A stretch of DNA of 64,000 bases from Sipunculus nudus (lineage: Eukaryota > Annelida > Sipuncula > Golfingiida > Sipunculidae), in NCBI GenBank assembly GCA_026874595.1, contig CM049309.1, positions 48,406,079 to 48,470,078 on the forward strand, written 5' to 3'. This document shows, piece after piece, positions 1 to 10,599 of this stretch. How positions within the stretch are numbered: the first letter of the stretch is position 1; the number at the start of each line of letters is the position of its first letter. The notes under the pieces are model-generated. The model did not search any database. It saw nothing but the letters and a program-made list of their open reading frames with translations, and had not been told where the DNA came from. A program made the position numbers and the translations under genes.

Positions 1-708
1 CGTTTTAGCTTAAATAATGTTTCAGCTGCAGGTGAAAATCTGACCAGTGGCGCCATACCTTCTCCGGCCAATATGTCAATAACTCAACAGGTGTGGATAT
101 TATATGTCATACTTGATTGAAATTGATACCCTCAAGTTCATAGTAAGAATGTTTGAAAGATGTGGAGCAAAATGTGATATCAATGAACAAAGTATATTTA
201 TTAAATGATTGATAGAGGAACACCACAAGATTGCGTACTAACGGAAACAAAACATATTGAGGGAGCTGGGGAGTTGTTTTCCTTTCTTTGCCCCTTTTAT
301 CTCATTTATATCATTATAGATTTAGAAATATGTTTTGTATTTTGCCAGTCTACAGAAAAAAATACATAAAGCATCCTTTAATGGTTGAACCGGTCCATAT
401 GAACCCCAAGAGGGGATATAATTTTCCGTCATACCTTCATGAATCCTTTAATCAGACAAGTTTAAAAGAATTGTCTAACTAGGAACAGCGATCCAGTTAA
501 CAGTTTGTTTTATTTCCCAATGGAAGTTTTTATTCTGTCTAAAATATTAGCAATGACAAATTACTAACATGTAAAATGTACGAGATCAATAGAAGGGCAC
601 TTATTCATGCACAATGAGAGGGTGTCAATATTAACTTGACTGATGGTGAAACATTAAATGAAGCAAGAATGAATACCACAATTGTGATATGGTAATTAAG
701 TTTATATT

Positions 709-711
<3 letters not shown>

Positions 712-739
<28 letters not shown>
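712..739. repeat. (GA)n microsatellite
   Basis: Uninterrupted GA dinucleotide run. A second GA tract lies about 100 bp further on. Confidence 0.95.
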
Positions 740-743
<4 letters not shown>

Positions 744-837
744 TGTGAGGTACGGTCAGAAAATATATGATTAATAGTGTTCTATGTATTGTCATATATT
801 TGCAACGGGAATTGATTCATGGCTGATTATGATATCC

Positions 838-838
<1 letters not shown>

Positions 839-875
<37 letters not shown>
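839..875. repeat. (GA)n microsatellite
   Basis: GA dinucleotide run ending in a short G tract. Confidence 0.95.
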
Positions 876-878
<3 letters not shown>

Positions 879-2006
879 AGCTTATGATAGTTTTAATAAG
901 ACTGGCAGTCTAACAGAGCAAAAAAAAATCTAGATAGAGTCAGTAAAAGCGATCTGAGTATCGATATTGAAAGTGCGATATAGTAAGCCGTAGGCTAAAA
1001 ACAAATGCTTGAAACAGCAAATACCTGAAACAAACCTTACAGACCCATGCTTATAAATGAAAAATAAATGAAAAAGGAGCAATATTCTAAGAAATATCAG
1101 TTTCACAGTAGTCAAAGAATTATGGACAGCTCTCTACAACAGCCGTTTGAGTTTGAACTCATTCGAGGTAGTTGGATACAATGTGACTAGAAAGTCTGAA
1201 ACAGTCACGTTGATACCTATGTAATCGCACCATCATAATTCTGTTTCCGGCTACAGAGGCCTGCTTTGATCTTTTGAGATACAAAACATGTGACTTTCTC
1301 GCCCCCCCCCCCCCACACACACAAACACATATACACACTCCTATCTTCTTGCCCCGTTGTTTCCTTACTGATGGAAGGTTGATTATCTGCTTGGTGTCAC
1401 GACTTACAATGGGTCGTTCAAAATGTTTTAGTTCTATCTCTTTGTCAAGTAGGGAAATTGGTTGGACGTCGAATCTGTGTCCACCACAAGAAATCATTTA
1501 TTCATTATATATATACATTCATCATCATGTGGCAAGCCCAGTGTAACATTATAGCCATTTGACATATTTATTAGTTTTTCATATGATAAAATCTTTAGAG
1601 AATTCTTGAATGATTTTTATTGACTATTTTTATGGGGGGGGGGGGGCGATTACATTAAACATTTAAATATTTCCTAATTTCATTTATTGAATGTCAGTTA
1701 ATCAGAACAATTCATAATCCAAGTTTTGGGCATACCTGGAGGCGGATACAGGCATGCACTGACTGCAGTTATTTAATTTATTAAATTTGAATGTCTGAAT
1801 ATATATAATACAAATGAATTCATAGTTCCTGTAACCCTAGTATAGTTGTGTTGTCCTTGGACTGTCTTGTTCCTTTTCCGGTACTATATTTTGCAACTGG
1901 AAAATATAGCTAGCACTTGCAGCTGTCTTCTTAACCGCATCACCTAGAAAAAAAGAATAAATAAAAGATTTTGATCGCCAAGTATCACGTAGATTACACG
2001 AGTACA

Positions 2007-2320
2007 CCTGTCCCGGAAGCAGATATGATGAAATCTAAAGAGTCTAAAGAGTTTCGGTAACAAAGCCGGGCACTTGAAGTTTTCCGTGTGAGATCCAGCT
2101 TTCTCTGCCCCTTTATGCTGCGCACGGCAACTGGACCGCACCAAATAAGGTCACCGCATGCGCATACCGCATCAAAGACAATGGATCTACTGAAGTCTAC
2201 TACATCATCGTCAACGGAAGAAACGTACGGTTTTTACAAAACGCCATATACGGGAACAAACAACGTACCCACACCGTCGTGACATCTGCTAGATTCCGGG
2301 GCCTGGTTTACTTCAGGGAA
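2007..2320. other. Conserved duplicated block, function unknown
   Basis: This roughly 310-bp block is one of the best-preserved stretches shared with 23722-24035, and it is GC-richer than its surroundings. Short open frames run through it on both strands in both copies, but the inferred peptides diverge and the minus frame of this copy has stops. I do not recognise a protein domain. It could be a noncoding exon, a regulatory element or an old repeat. Confidence 0.4.
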
Positions 2321-3395
2321 TCAGCTGTTTTCCAGTGCATGTTGATCATTGATCTTTACATTCCCAAAACATCACAAGAGCACGGCTCTTTGTTCCAAGT
2401 TGGCTGATTTAATAAAAAATTTAGGAACCTATAAACCAATATACTATCCTAAAATTCCATTTCTAGCTAAATTTCCGGGTTGGAGAGCAATACTTGTCCT
2501 CCGTCTCCATACTTTATAGCACATGATAAATATGACAAATAGGAGGGCCTGTATGGCCGTGCATCCAAAAATTGTCATATTTAGTACAAGACTTTCCATA
2601 TCTGATAATTATAAGTAATATGATTATCTAATATGCGCTGGCCTTGGTTACCAAACAACTACTTAACAGCTAGATTACTCAAAGCTTAAACTTTTGTACT
2701 CTTACGTGATTTTGTCCATTGCATTAATACAGTCAAGATCCAGCTGGTCAAAAGTTATGGTCTCACTCTCTACTATCTGTTTCTATGGAATGATTAAAAT
2801 ACTTTTTGTTTTAATATGCAACGCGTTGCATATAATGTCGTAAACCGTTAATTATTAGGTTATCAACGAATCGACAGTGTTAGTCATATGTTTGTGCAGT
2901 ATGGCTTTAACACTCTTGAGGCTGTGTTGAGACAGCGCATCTTTGCTTTTATTAGACGAATCAAATGTCAGTCAATTCTCTAATATGCTCTCTTGCAAAT
3001 AACCTGCTCGTGCAAGCCGGTAGAATACAGATATGTTGGAATGATAGTCAATACCTTATCTATATGTGTAAATTTGTAATAATGTATCATAATGCTATTG
3101 CTGTACCTTAATGTATTTTATAACTGTACTATTTTATATATCTTGCGACCTGAAATAAAACCCCCTAAATCTGTCATACAGGAGGGCGGTCATTCCCGCG
3201 TACTGCCTCTCGATACGTACGCTACTGGGAATACCTGAATAATGTATAGACAAAACAATTTTACTCGTATAAAAATGCATCAAATAACTGTAAACAGCTG
3301 CATGTCGATGTGTATACGAGTAAATAAATATGCATGTTTCATCAATGTATCACGTGTTTATCTTTCATACAGTATTGGTTAAACAAATACCGGGC

Positions 3396-3500
3396 CGCAG
3401 AAGTCAGCCCTCCCCATATTTAAAACCATGTGCGCCCCATCTGTTTAGTTATTGTAGGCCTGGTATGGAAAGAACTTACGGGTAGTCTGCAGACCCCCCA
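3396..3500 (+). promoter_or_regulatory. Putative promoter block of copy A (TATA-like)
   Basis: A block with a TATTTAAA core at 3417-3424 and a conserved downstream string (CTGGTATGGAAAG, then TCTGCAG) recurs at 28766-28880 before copy B and 38321-38431 before copy C. All three lie at a similar distance from the signal-peptide exon once the LINE insertion in A is subtracted. A conserved donor-like CAGCG|GTAAGC at 3755-3764, also present before B, would fit a noncoding first exon. Promoter function is inferred. Confidence 0.35.
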
Positions 3501-3899
3501 AACCGGTCTGAAATAGTTAACTGATCATCCATATACTTTTCGGCATAGATATCAAATGTATCACCGTACTTGATACGGCATTAGCAAACAACATGGACTG
3601 AATGGACTTTGTAGCTAAAATATAAACACATGCACCTGTCATATAAACGCATTGTTGCGTGACCGCCTGATTAGTAGATATATGTTATTCTCCAGTAACT
3701 GGTTATACATCGGAAGGCGTGTGCATGTTCAACACATTTCGTCTGAGTTCTCATCAGCGGTAAGCTATATCTTTTATGTTAACTTTTTTTCAGACACCTG
3801 GTCAAAGTGGGAAAAAACTTATATTTGCAATGTACATGTATAAGTGACTGCCTTTCTAAAATGTATGGTAATCACAATCACGGAATCCTTAAACTATGG

Positions 3900-4780
3900 G
3901 ACATTTGATCAGTTCATCAAAATTTGATGCACTTCTTTCACCTATGTTTAAATCATTATACCTGCAATACATATTGTATTTTAATATTGCATATGATATT
4001 ACTGATATAAATGAATTAACCTTCTTCAAAATATTACCTTCACATGTCTACCTGTATCCTGTTAATAGTGATTTCCACTGAAGTTCAATATTTAAATATT
4101 TGACAGTTATTTGCCATATTTTTCATACTGCTTTACATTTAACAATCATGTTCTGAATTTTCTTTTTCACAGCAAAGGGGACATGTTATATTTACATCTT
4201 TTTTTCCATTTATATATATTATTACGAGTTGGTAATATATTATGTAATAATTTAAAGTTAAAATCAGATAACTTATTGGTTGGCACATTTATAATTTTGC
4301 ATTTGTATGCTTTTTGCAAACTTATAAACTCATCTTTGTATTTCTGTTTATAATATACTTGGTGATTTCGGGACTGTTAGATTTTTTTTAAACAAGTATG
4401 TTGTAATAAAAATCATGATTTGAGATAACGTATACAAAATAAACTTTTTACTGCATAAAGAGAAGAAATTAATGAGATGTTTACATTCAATTTTATTAGC
4501 CTCTTTTCAAATCCGTGCGGTATTGGTAAACAAAGGCATAAAGTGTTATATAAGAAAAAAAGTAGTGTTTTAATAATTAAAATTTTTCCAAAAAAAGCTT
4601 AAATTTCTAGTTTTCCCCATTTTAATTTTTCCTTCTATAATATCAATCTTTGCATTCGAATTTAAGTTTTCAATTATATTCTCATCATGTCCTAGTCATA
4701 GTCCTAAACATTTAACTAGTCCTTTTGTCCAGTTTAACCCTGGTGTTAATGTTTCGTCTATAATATTTCCAAGGTAAAGT
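3900..4780 (-). pseudogene. LINE RT thumb and C-terminal domain, broken
   Basis: Reading right to left on the minus strand, a stretch with LGLYLGHDEN and a KTRNLSFF-type string matches the region after the RT palm in Tx1/L1 LINEs. It is followed, after many stops, by FKLLHNILPTRNNIYKWKK and then, in a shifted frame, TCPLCCEKENSEH. That pair is the usual C-terminal signature of these elements: a W-K block followed by a CxxC...H motif. At least one single-base frameshift separates the two parts, at about 4160. Confidence 0.7.
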
Positions 4781-4789
4781 GCATGTTTT

Positions 4790-5200
4790 TCTTAAATTTA
4801 AGTTTAGGAATAATTTATTGATTTTTTCTTGCTAGGCAAAAAGCTGAAATTTTTTTAGTCTGTATTGCATAAACTAATAGGTCTATAACTATTTGGAGTG
4901 TGTTTGTCACCCTTTTTAAATAATAATGTAATTGTCGCTGTGCGCATAGAAGTGCATATTTTCTTTTGATCATATGATTCTTTTATTGAATTATAGAGTG
5001 GTATTTTATTTCTTTCCAGAAGCATAAGTAAAATTCGGTAGGGATAACATCTTCCTTGGAGCTTTATTTTTTTATATGTTTCAATGCATCATATTAATCT
5101 GCAATTTCAAGTTCTTTATCACAAAATTCTTTTTCTTCATCATTTAATGTATCATTATGTTCTATATCATCGAAGAACCTTTCCATATCATTAATATCTA
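4790..5200 (-). pseudogene. LINE reverse-transcriptase N-terminal fragment
   Basis: Minus-strand reading gives FFDDIEHNDTLNDEEKEFCD, then an NKAP motif followed by a frameshifted stretch, then LLFKKGDKHTPNSYRPISL. These are the fingers-region blocks that precede the catalytic palm in L1/Tx1 RTs. The YxDD-bearing palm does not follow, which indicates an internal deletion. Confidence 0.7.
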
Positions 5201-6300
5201 GATTTTCAGTTGTATAAAGTTTTTTCTATAATAATATTTTATTGCTTTCAAAATTCCTGTGACCTTGTCTATCAATTTATAGTTTTCAAATAATCTGTAT
5301 ATAGTATTATTCGACTGAATTTTGCCTTCTAATAAAAAAAATACCTTGTATTTTTTCTCCTTTCTCAACCCAGATTGCCCTGTTTCTTTTTTGTGCACCT
5401 CTGGCTTTATGTGTAATGATTTCATACATTTCTGACTCTAATTGTTGTTTCTCCTTTTGTAACTGTTATTATTAAGTGTATCTGAGTAAATTCATAAATT
5501 CATTGATTCTTTTCTCAACAAAATGTATTCTATTTTTATTTTGTATAACTTTTTTTAGAGGCAATTCTTATACTTGTTTCCTTTATGTTTATCTTCATTA
5601 TCTCCCATATTAATATCGAGGATTTGCATCGTTTGTATTGTTCACAGCTTTTTTCAATACATTGCTTTATTGTTTTGACATAATCCTCATTAAAAAAACT
5701 TATATTCAAATCAGACAGTCGGTTCTCAGGTTCCGTGGATATTGCATACTCTGTATAAAAGTTACATGCATTCCATAACTCAGATTTCCCTCTAACCAAG
5801 TAAATCTGTCATGTTTATTTCCAGAATGAATACAGGCGTCTTCTAGCTCTCAATAGATACCATTTTTTTAAATATTTTTCTGCTTTTTTCTTAATTATGC
5901 GAGTCTTTATTTCTAACAAGATCCTCTAAAAACAGTTAAAGTCTCCTGCAATAATGATATTTTCTGATGACTCACTTTTCTGTTATTCATGATTCTTAAT
6001 TTTCAAAAAATGCTATTCTGTCTCTCACGTTATTCGGTGCATAAACACAAACAAGACATAATTTCCTGCCCTGGTATTCTACATTTACAAGTAGTTTTTG
6101 CCCATCACAGCACCTATGTATATGAAACACCTTTCCCATCCAAGAACTATTAAATATTTTTTTCAATTTTTTCGGTACAATAAGTCTCTTGTAGAAAAAC
6201 AATATTATTTTTTTTTCTGTTTCAACCATAAAAATATTCTTTTCCGTATTTCCTATTTATGAAGTCCTCTTATATTATATGAACAAAACCTAATTCTTTT
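5200..6300 (-). pseudogene. LINE APE endonuclease and linker, broken
   Basis: The endonuclease begins with FCSYNIRGLHK, followed directly by a stop. It continues through VYAPNNVRDRIAFFEN and an IIIAGDFN catalytic block near 5945. The expected SDH block is not seen. The linker has NEDYVKTIKQCIE-type and KARGAQKRNRAIWVEKGEK strings typical of Tx1-like elements between endonuclease and RT. Frames are interrupted repeatedly. Confidence 0.7.
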
Positions 6301-6644
6301 CAGTATCCTTTCACCAACATAGTTCTTCACTATATCAGCTGAATGTTTCTTGTTCAATAATACTCCCTCTAAAATTTTACTCTCCAAATAGTGTTTGTTT
6401 ACATCCAAAAATGGGCTTTGTCCACATCTTGATTGTTTCACTCATCCCTGTCTCCTTGGGATATATGTATTCGTTTCCTCTTGGTTGTTTCTAGTTCCAA
6501 GCTGTCCTCTTTTTTTTTCTTGTGTGCCTGAATGTTCATGGCCATACATAGACCGTACCTTTTCTACCTTGAGCCAAGCAATTTTTTTACCTTGCCTGAA
6601 ATAACCCTTGTCACTTTTGTTAAACAGTTTGACAACCCTGCAAC

Positions 6645-7163
6645 CTATTGTTTATCAGGAAAGGAATGTACAATTGGTAAAGATCCTGTTGCTAACAGAG
6701 CATCTTTGTATTCTGATATTTGTTCAGCTTTTTCAATCAGAATGTGTTCCATGATATCTGTTTCATTTCTGCTAACAGTTTCTGTCGAATGTAAATTTTT
6801 TCCTAAATTTCTAGCAATACCTGCATATTTAGCATTAAAGATTCCCTCTGCCAGTTTATCCTGCCCATGCTTGTATGCACACCTACATTGAAAGGCATGC
6901 TCCGCACTTTTAAATGTCTGTCCATACTTTTCCAAATTACATGGGAAGACATTGGAAAGTATATCTGTGTGTCCTTCAACATTTATCATCAGTGTTTTCA
7001 TAACGTAACACTCACATTGCTTGCTACCTGCCTTGTGGCTATTTTTATTACAAGCAGCACAGATCTCACGGAACTGGTCTTCATGGAAGAATGTACATTG
7101 GAAACTGCCGATCTTACCTTTTCTTGGCAGAGGGAGCCTTAACAAATAGAAATTTATTTCCAT
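6645..7163 (-). CDS. LINE ORF1 fragment: zinc knuckle + NADAR domain
   Basis: This 172-residue open frame is one of the longest unbroken frames in the element. Residues about 30-57 include CAACNKNSHKAGSKQCEC, a zinc-knuckle-like cluster of the kind ending Tx1-type ORF1 proteins. Residues about 60-165 look like a NADAR (YbiA-like) domain: ILSNVFPCNLEKYGQTFKSA, then EHAFQCRCAYKHGQDK and a basic IARNLGKNL segment. NADAR proteins are known as N-glycosidases acting on riboflavin intermediates and on ADP-ribose attached to guanine. The expected central E and the SxEHxFQ block are visible. The enzyme role here is inferred, and the gene belongs to a dead transposon. The start Met may be internal, since the upstream ORF1 part is not seen. 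Confidence 0.65.
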   Translation of the reverse strand: MEINFYLLRLPLPRKGKIGSFQCTFFHEDQFREICAACNKNSHKAGSKQCECYVMKTLMINVEGHTDILSNVFPCNLEKYGQTFKSAEHAFQCRCAYKHGQDKLAEGIFNAKYAGIARNLGKNLHSTETVSRNETDIMEHILIEKAEQISEYKDALLATGSLPIVHSFPDKQ

Positions 7164-7165
7164 TT

Positions 7166-7437
7166 TTATAGTTGGTCAAAAGACCTTATTTGGTTCTCTC
7201 ATACTGATATTTCACCTCTGAGCAAATTTCTAGTTTGTTTTCTGCTTGCAAGTACTCTGCAGTGCATTGATTGCATAACCACTTAGCTAAGCAAGATTTC
7301 TGTGAATGCTCCGACCTTTCTGTGAATACCATTTCTATCTATATACAGCATGGCTGTTCATACATCTATATATAATATATGCCGCACACTTCGCTGGTTC
7401 CTATAAAAGTGTGCCGATTTTTCTGTGTATACCATTT

Positions 7438-7505
<68 letters not shown>

Positions 7506-8212
7506 TACTGAAAGGGTTGATTGCCATTCCAGGATCACAGAAACCTGCAGGTTTCATGCTCACTGCGTGACACTCATCAAGTGACTCTGATAAATTACAC
7601 ACAAGCACACACATCTGAGCATTTCACATATAAGGTCATTAACACTATGATAAAACATAATATGATTTGTTAAAATGACACGTCAGCTCGTAGTTCCTCT
7701 TTTCCGCTGCCTCTAAAACTATTGACCGTCACGCTCTGTCTCCGTCCTGAAGGTTTCCGTACATTAGAAACATCCACTTTTCTGAGAATAAAAAGGGATG
7801 TTACAACACACATTCTGGTCCGTGAAACATAATATGACGTGAGCTTTTTATCCATGAGCGGTTTGCTTAGTCTGCTTGATCCTGTCTTCAAATATAATAT
7901 TGCGTACACCTAATCTCCAAGTACAACTTTATTATGAGAGTCCTACAATGTTCTTCCGTCATTCTGATGAGCTAAATTTTCTCTCACGCTTGTGGAATAT
8001 AGGAGTACTAAAGGCTATGAATTCCCATAAAATGTCTTAAGTTTACTTTCTAAATTTGGTTAACATTGTATAAAGCATTATAGAATATAATTAGGATTTT
8101 AAAAAATCGAAATATAATCGTTTGTGTTTTTTTTGGGGTTTCAGGTTATGCTGGTCTGGTCAAGTTACGATTGTGTGATAATTTCTTAAGATACGTATTA
8201 CATTGAAACAGC
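7166..8212. other. Flank between LINE and receptor copy A
   Basis: No gene is seen. It contains a long (TA)n tract at 7440-7502. The stretch 7560-8160 matches 30320-30890 upstream of copy B closely, so it is part of the duplicated unit just before the signal-peptide exon. Confidence 0.6.
7440..7502. repeat. (TA)n microsatellite
   Basis: About 31 uninterrupted TA units. The apparent poly-Tyr/Ile open frames across it are artefacts. Confidence 0.97.
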
Positions 8213-8255
8213 ATGATGTATATTCTTGTCTGTTTTGCCTCCACATTCATAGCAG
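8213..8255 (+). CDS. Copy A exon 1: signal peptide
   Basis: It encodes MMYILVCFASTFIA plus the first base of the next codon. The donor is GCAG|GTGCGA, phase 1. Matching exons occur at 30935 (B) and 40148 (C). Confidence 0.8.
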
Positions 8256-10508
8256 GTGCGAACGAAGTTGAAGCAGTTTTTTTTTAAAAAGTTCAAAGAA
8301 AAATATTTTACAATCAGTTCAAGCTTTTAAATGTACTAGCTTACCCGTCTATCGCAATGTAATGAGTACCTTCTTATTAACACTAACACATTATGGAAGA
8401 TAAACAAGTAAGAATGTAAAGAAAGGTTATTGATAGAGACTTTCTTCAGACTCCGTTATACAAGGTTTTTTCTTCTTTTGTGTATCTACTCCTGATTCAT
8501 TACTTTAATTTGGTAATTAGAGAAACTTATGTTTTGTATTCTGACTGTAGTTTCAGCATTGATAAAAATTACAAACATCGCCCTTTTTAAGCCAGCTTAT
8601 CAGTCCAGTACGGCTGGATATGGTGGTAGATATGTGAACCACGCAGGGCTGGCCGTTGATGGAATGGTGACACATCCGGGAATACCTCTCAATGGATGTG
8701 CTTCAACATTCGACGACCGTAGGCCGGAGGAGTGGTGGACAGTTGACCTCCGGGAAATCCATGTTATTTTCAATATTTCACTCTATGTAATGGAAACAAG
8801 TGAGTTTACGAATTTCATTTTTCTTATTTCCGTCAAATAATCTGTCCCTAAAACTAGATGAAAGAGAAAAAAAACTATTTAGCACATGACATCACTATGG
8901 TCGGTTCTCCTCAGAGAGACCCATCAATGTGGAGATACTGGCTACAATTTTGATATCAAGCAATAACCCCTCATTAACTCTGGCATTTTTTTAGAAGGAA
9001 TTAATAACCCTGCATTGCAAAATCTATTGGGAAATAAACTCAATTTAATATATGAAAAAAAAAACACTCATTCCTGTCATGATGTGGTTAATGACACTTA
9101 ACATTGTATGTTGCAAAACATGATATTATGATTATGAACACCTTTTCAGCTTAATAAAGCCTTGTCACTTCATGAAGAGCAGGGAAGTATAATATTCAGA
9201 AGTTTGAAGATTCCACTCTCTATCACTCTTAATGTTCAGACTCTTCTTTTATTAGCTCACTTGTGAGCTTTAGCTATGGTGCGGCATCCGTATGTCACCT
9301 GGGGTATGTCGTCTGTCTGTTAACACTAGCAACTTTCCTGATTAAAGCTTGGGCAGATACTCTTGAATCTTTTGTTTGTAAGTGTAAACTGGACAAAGTA
9401 GGTCGCACACCATTTGGTATGTTTACAAGTTTGTTGATTAAGTTGCGTGTCTGTGTGCAATGTGCCTATAAGGAATTGCACGCTTTTGAACATTGTGGGC
9501 TATTATGCAGTCATAGAGAAACTATTAAAAAAATGAAAATACGTGCATCATCCTGTCAAGTTCGTGTATAGTCCTGATCTATATCCCTGTCCTCATGCAA
9601 AATTTAAGAAAATTGCCCCAGTTTTTTAGAAGCATGTCAGATACATTGGTACTTTGGCCCTTGTTCATGTCCTTTTCCATTAACCTCAGACACAACGGAT
9701 GACTTTTCTCAGCAAAGGCTGCATGAAATACCACTTTATCTCGCACATATATTGAACACAGTAAAACATTTTCACTTGGTTAATTTTTTTTACCTCTTTG
9801 TGAGGGTTTTTCTTGAGTTCTCAGCACTTAACAGACATGTGAATGAATTCATTTTTTACTAGCATCTTTGATAATTTAATTTAAGTAAAATAATGTGCAC
9901 CCTCCTAAAATGTAACTTCATATAATGCAAAATTTGAAGACAATTGGATGAACCATGGAGTTCTTCCGAATCATTTCGGAGTACTCTTAAAATGGTTAGT
10001 AAGAAGGTTCGGCGCTTTATTGTACGTGTAGCCAATAATACACACAATTAATACTGTCAATTCATGTCAGGTATTCGGACAATTATGTCAACACAGTATT
10101 AACAAATAATAGAAGTTTTTCGTAGCTTAAGGTGATGTCGCCCATACCAGCCTTGACACATAACCCCCGTAATCTGCTATGTGTTGCTTTGTTCTATACT
10201 TCTTATAAATACCAGATTATGGCGACTAATAACACTCTGTGAAAAAAGAAGTATTTTATTGTTTCCATTTCCCAGCTTTTCCAGTTCGTACATTTATATA
10301 CATTGGGGACAACTTCACTGATCTAAACTGGCGAAGGTGTCTTCCGGAAGGCATCAACGACCGTGACCAGATTAGAGTTTATAACTTTACATGTGCTCCA
10401 CAAACAACTGGGCAATGGCTTCGAGTGGACGCATGGCATATTGTGCATCGTGGTAGCTTACAACTCTGCGAGACCAAGGTGTTTGGGTATAGCTATGAAG
10501 GTACACAC

Positions 10509-10599
<91 letters not shown>

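Larger units (their letters stand above)
1..3395. other. Upstream flank of receptor copy A (duplicated, non-coding)
   Basis: No convincing gene is seen. Several blocks recur in order in the 22.5-28.8 kb region: 180-690 resembles 22470-22960, 2007-2320 resembles 23722-24035, and 2420-3300 resembles 26900-28700. This is therefore one copy of a duplicated flank. It also holds two (GA)n tracts and short homopolymer runs. The short open frames here are not conserved as proteins between the two copies. Confidence 0.6.
3900..7165 (-). mobile_element. Degraded Tx1/L1-type LINE retrotransposon
   Basis: The minus strand gives the parts of a Tx1/L1-like LINE in order. First comes an ORF with a zinc knuckle and a NADAR domain (6645-7163). 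Next is an endonuclease start (NIRGL near 6265) and an endonuclease core with IIIAGDFN near 5945. A linker with KARGAQKRNRAIWVEKGEK follows near 5350-5410, then the reverse-transcriptase start (NSYRPISL near 4880). Last are the RT-thumb region (LGLYLGHDEN near 4690) and a C-terminal stretch with a CPLCCEKENSEH-type motif near 4150. Many stops and frameshifts are present, and most of the RT palm between about 4690 and 4860 is missing, so it cannot mobilise itself. Comparison with copy B places the insertion inside the 5' flank or intron of copy A. Exact ends are uncertain. Confidence 0.8.

Noticed and set aside
7306..7614. Overlapping open frames with poly-Tyr/Ile repeats
   Set aside because: They are translations of the (TA)n microsatellite; the same artefact occurs at 10363-10676, 14654-15241, 17278-17460 and 46560-46820.
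8529..8556. ATG at 8529 as the start of receptor A
   Set aside because: The codons before 8557 lie in a polypyrimidine/acceptor region. The phase-1 acceptor at 8556 joins exactly to the signal-peptide exon, and the same holds in B and C.
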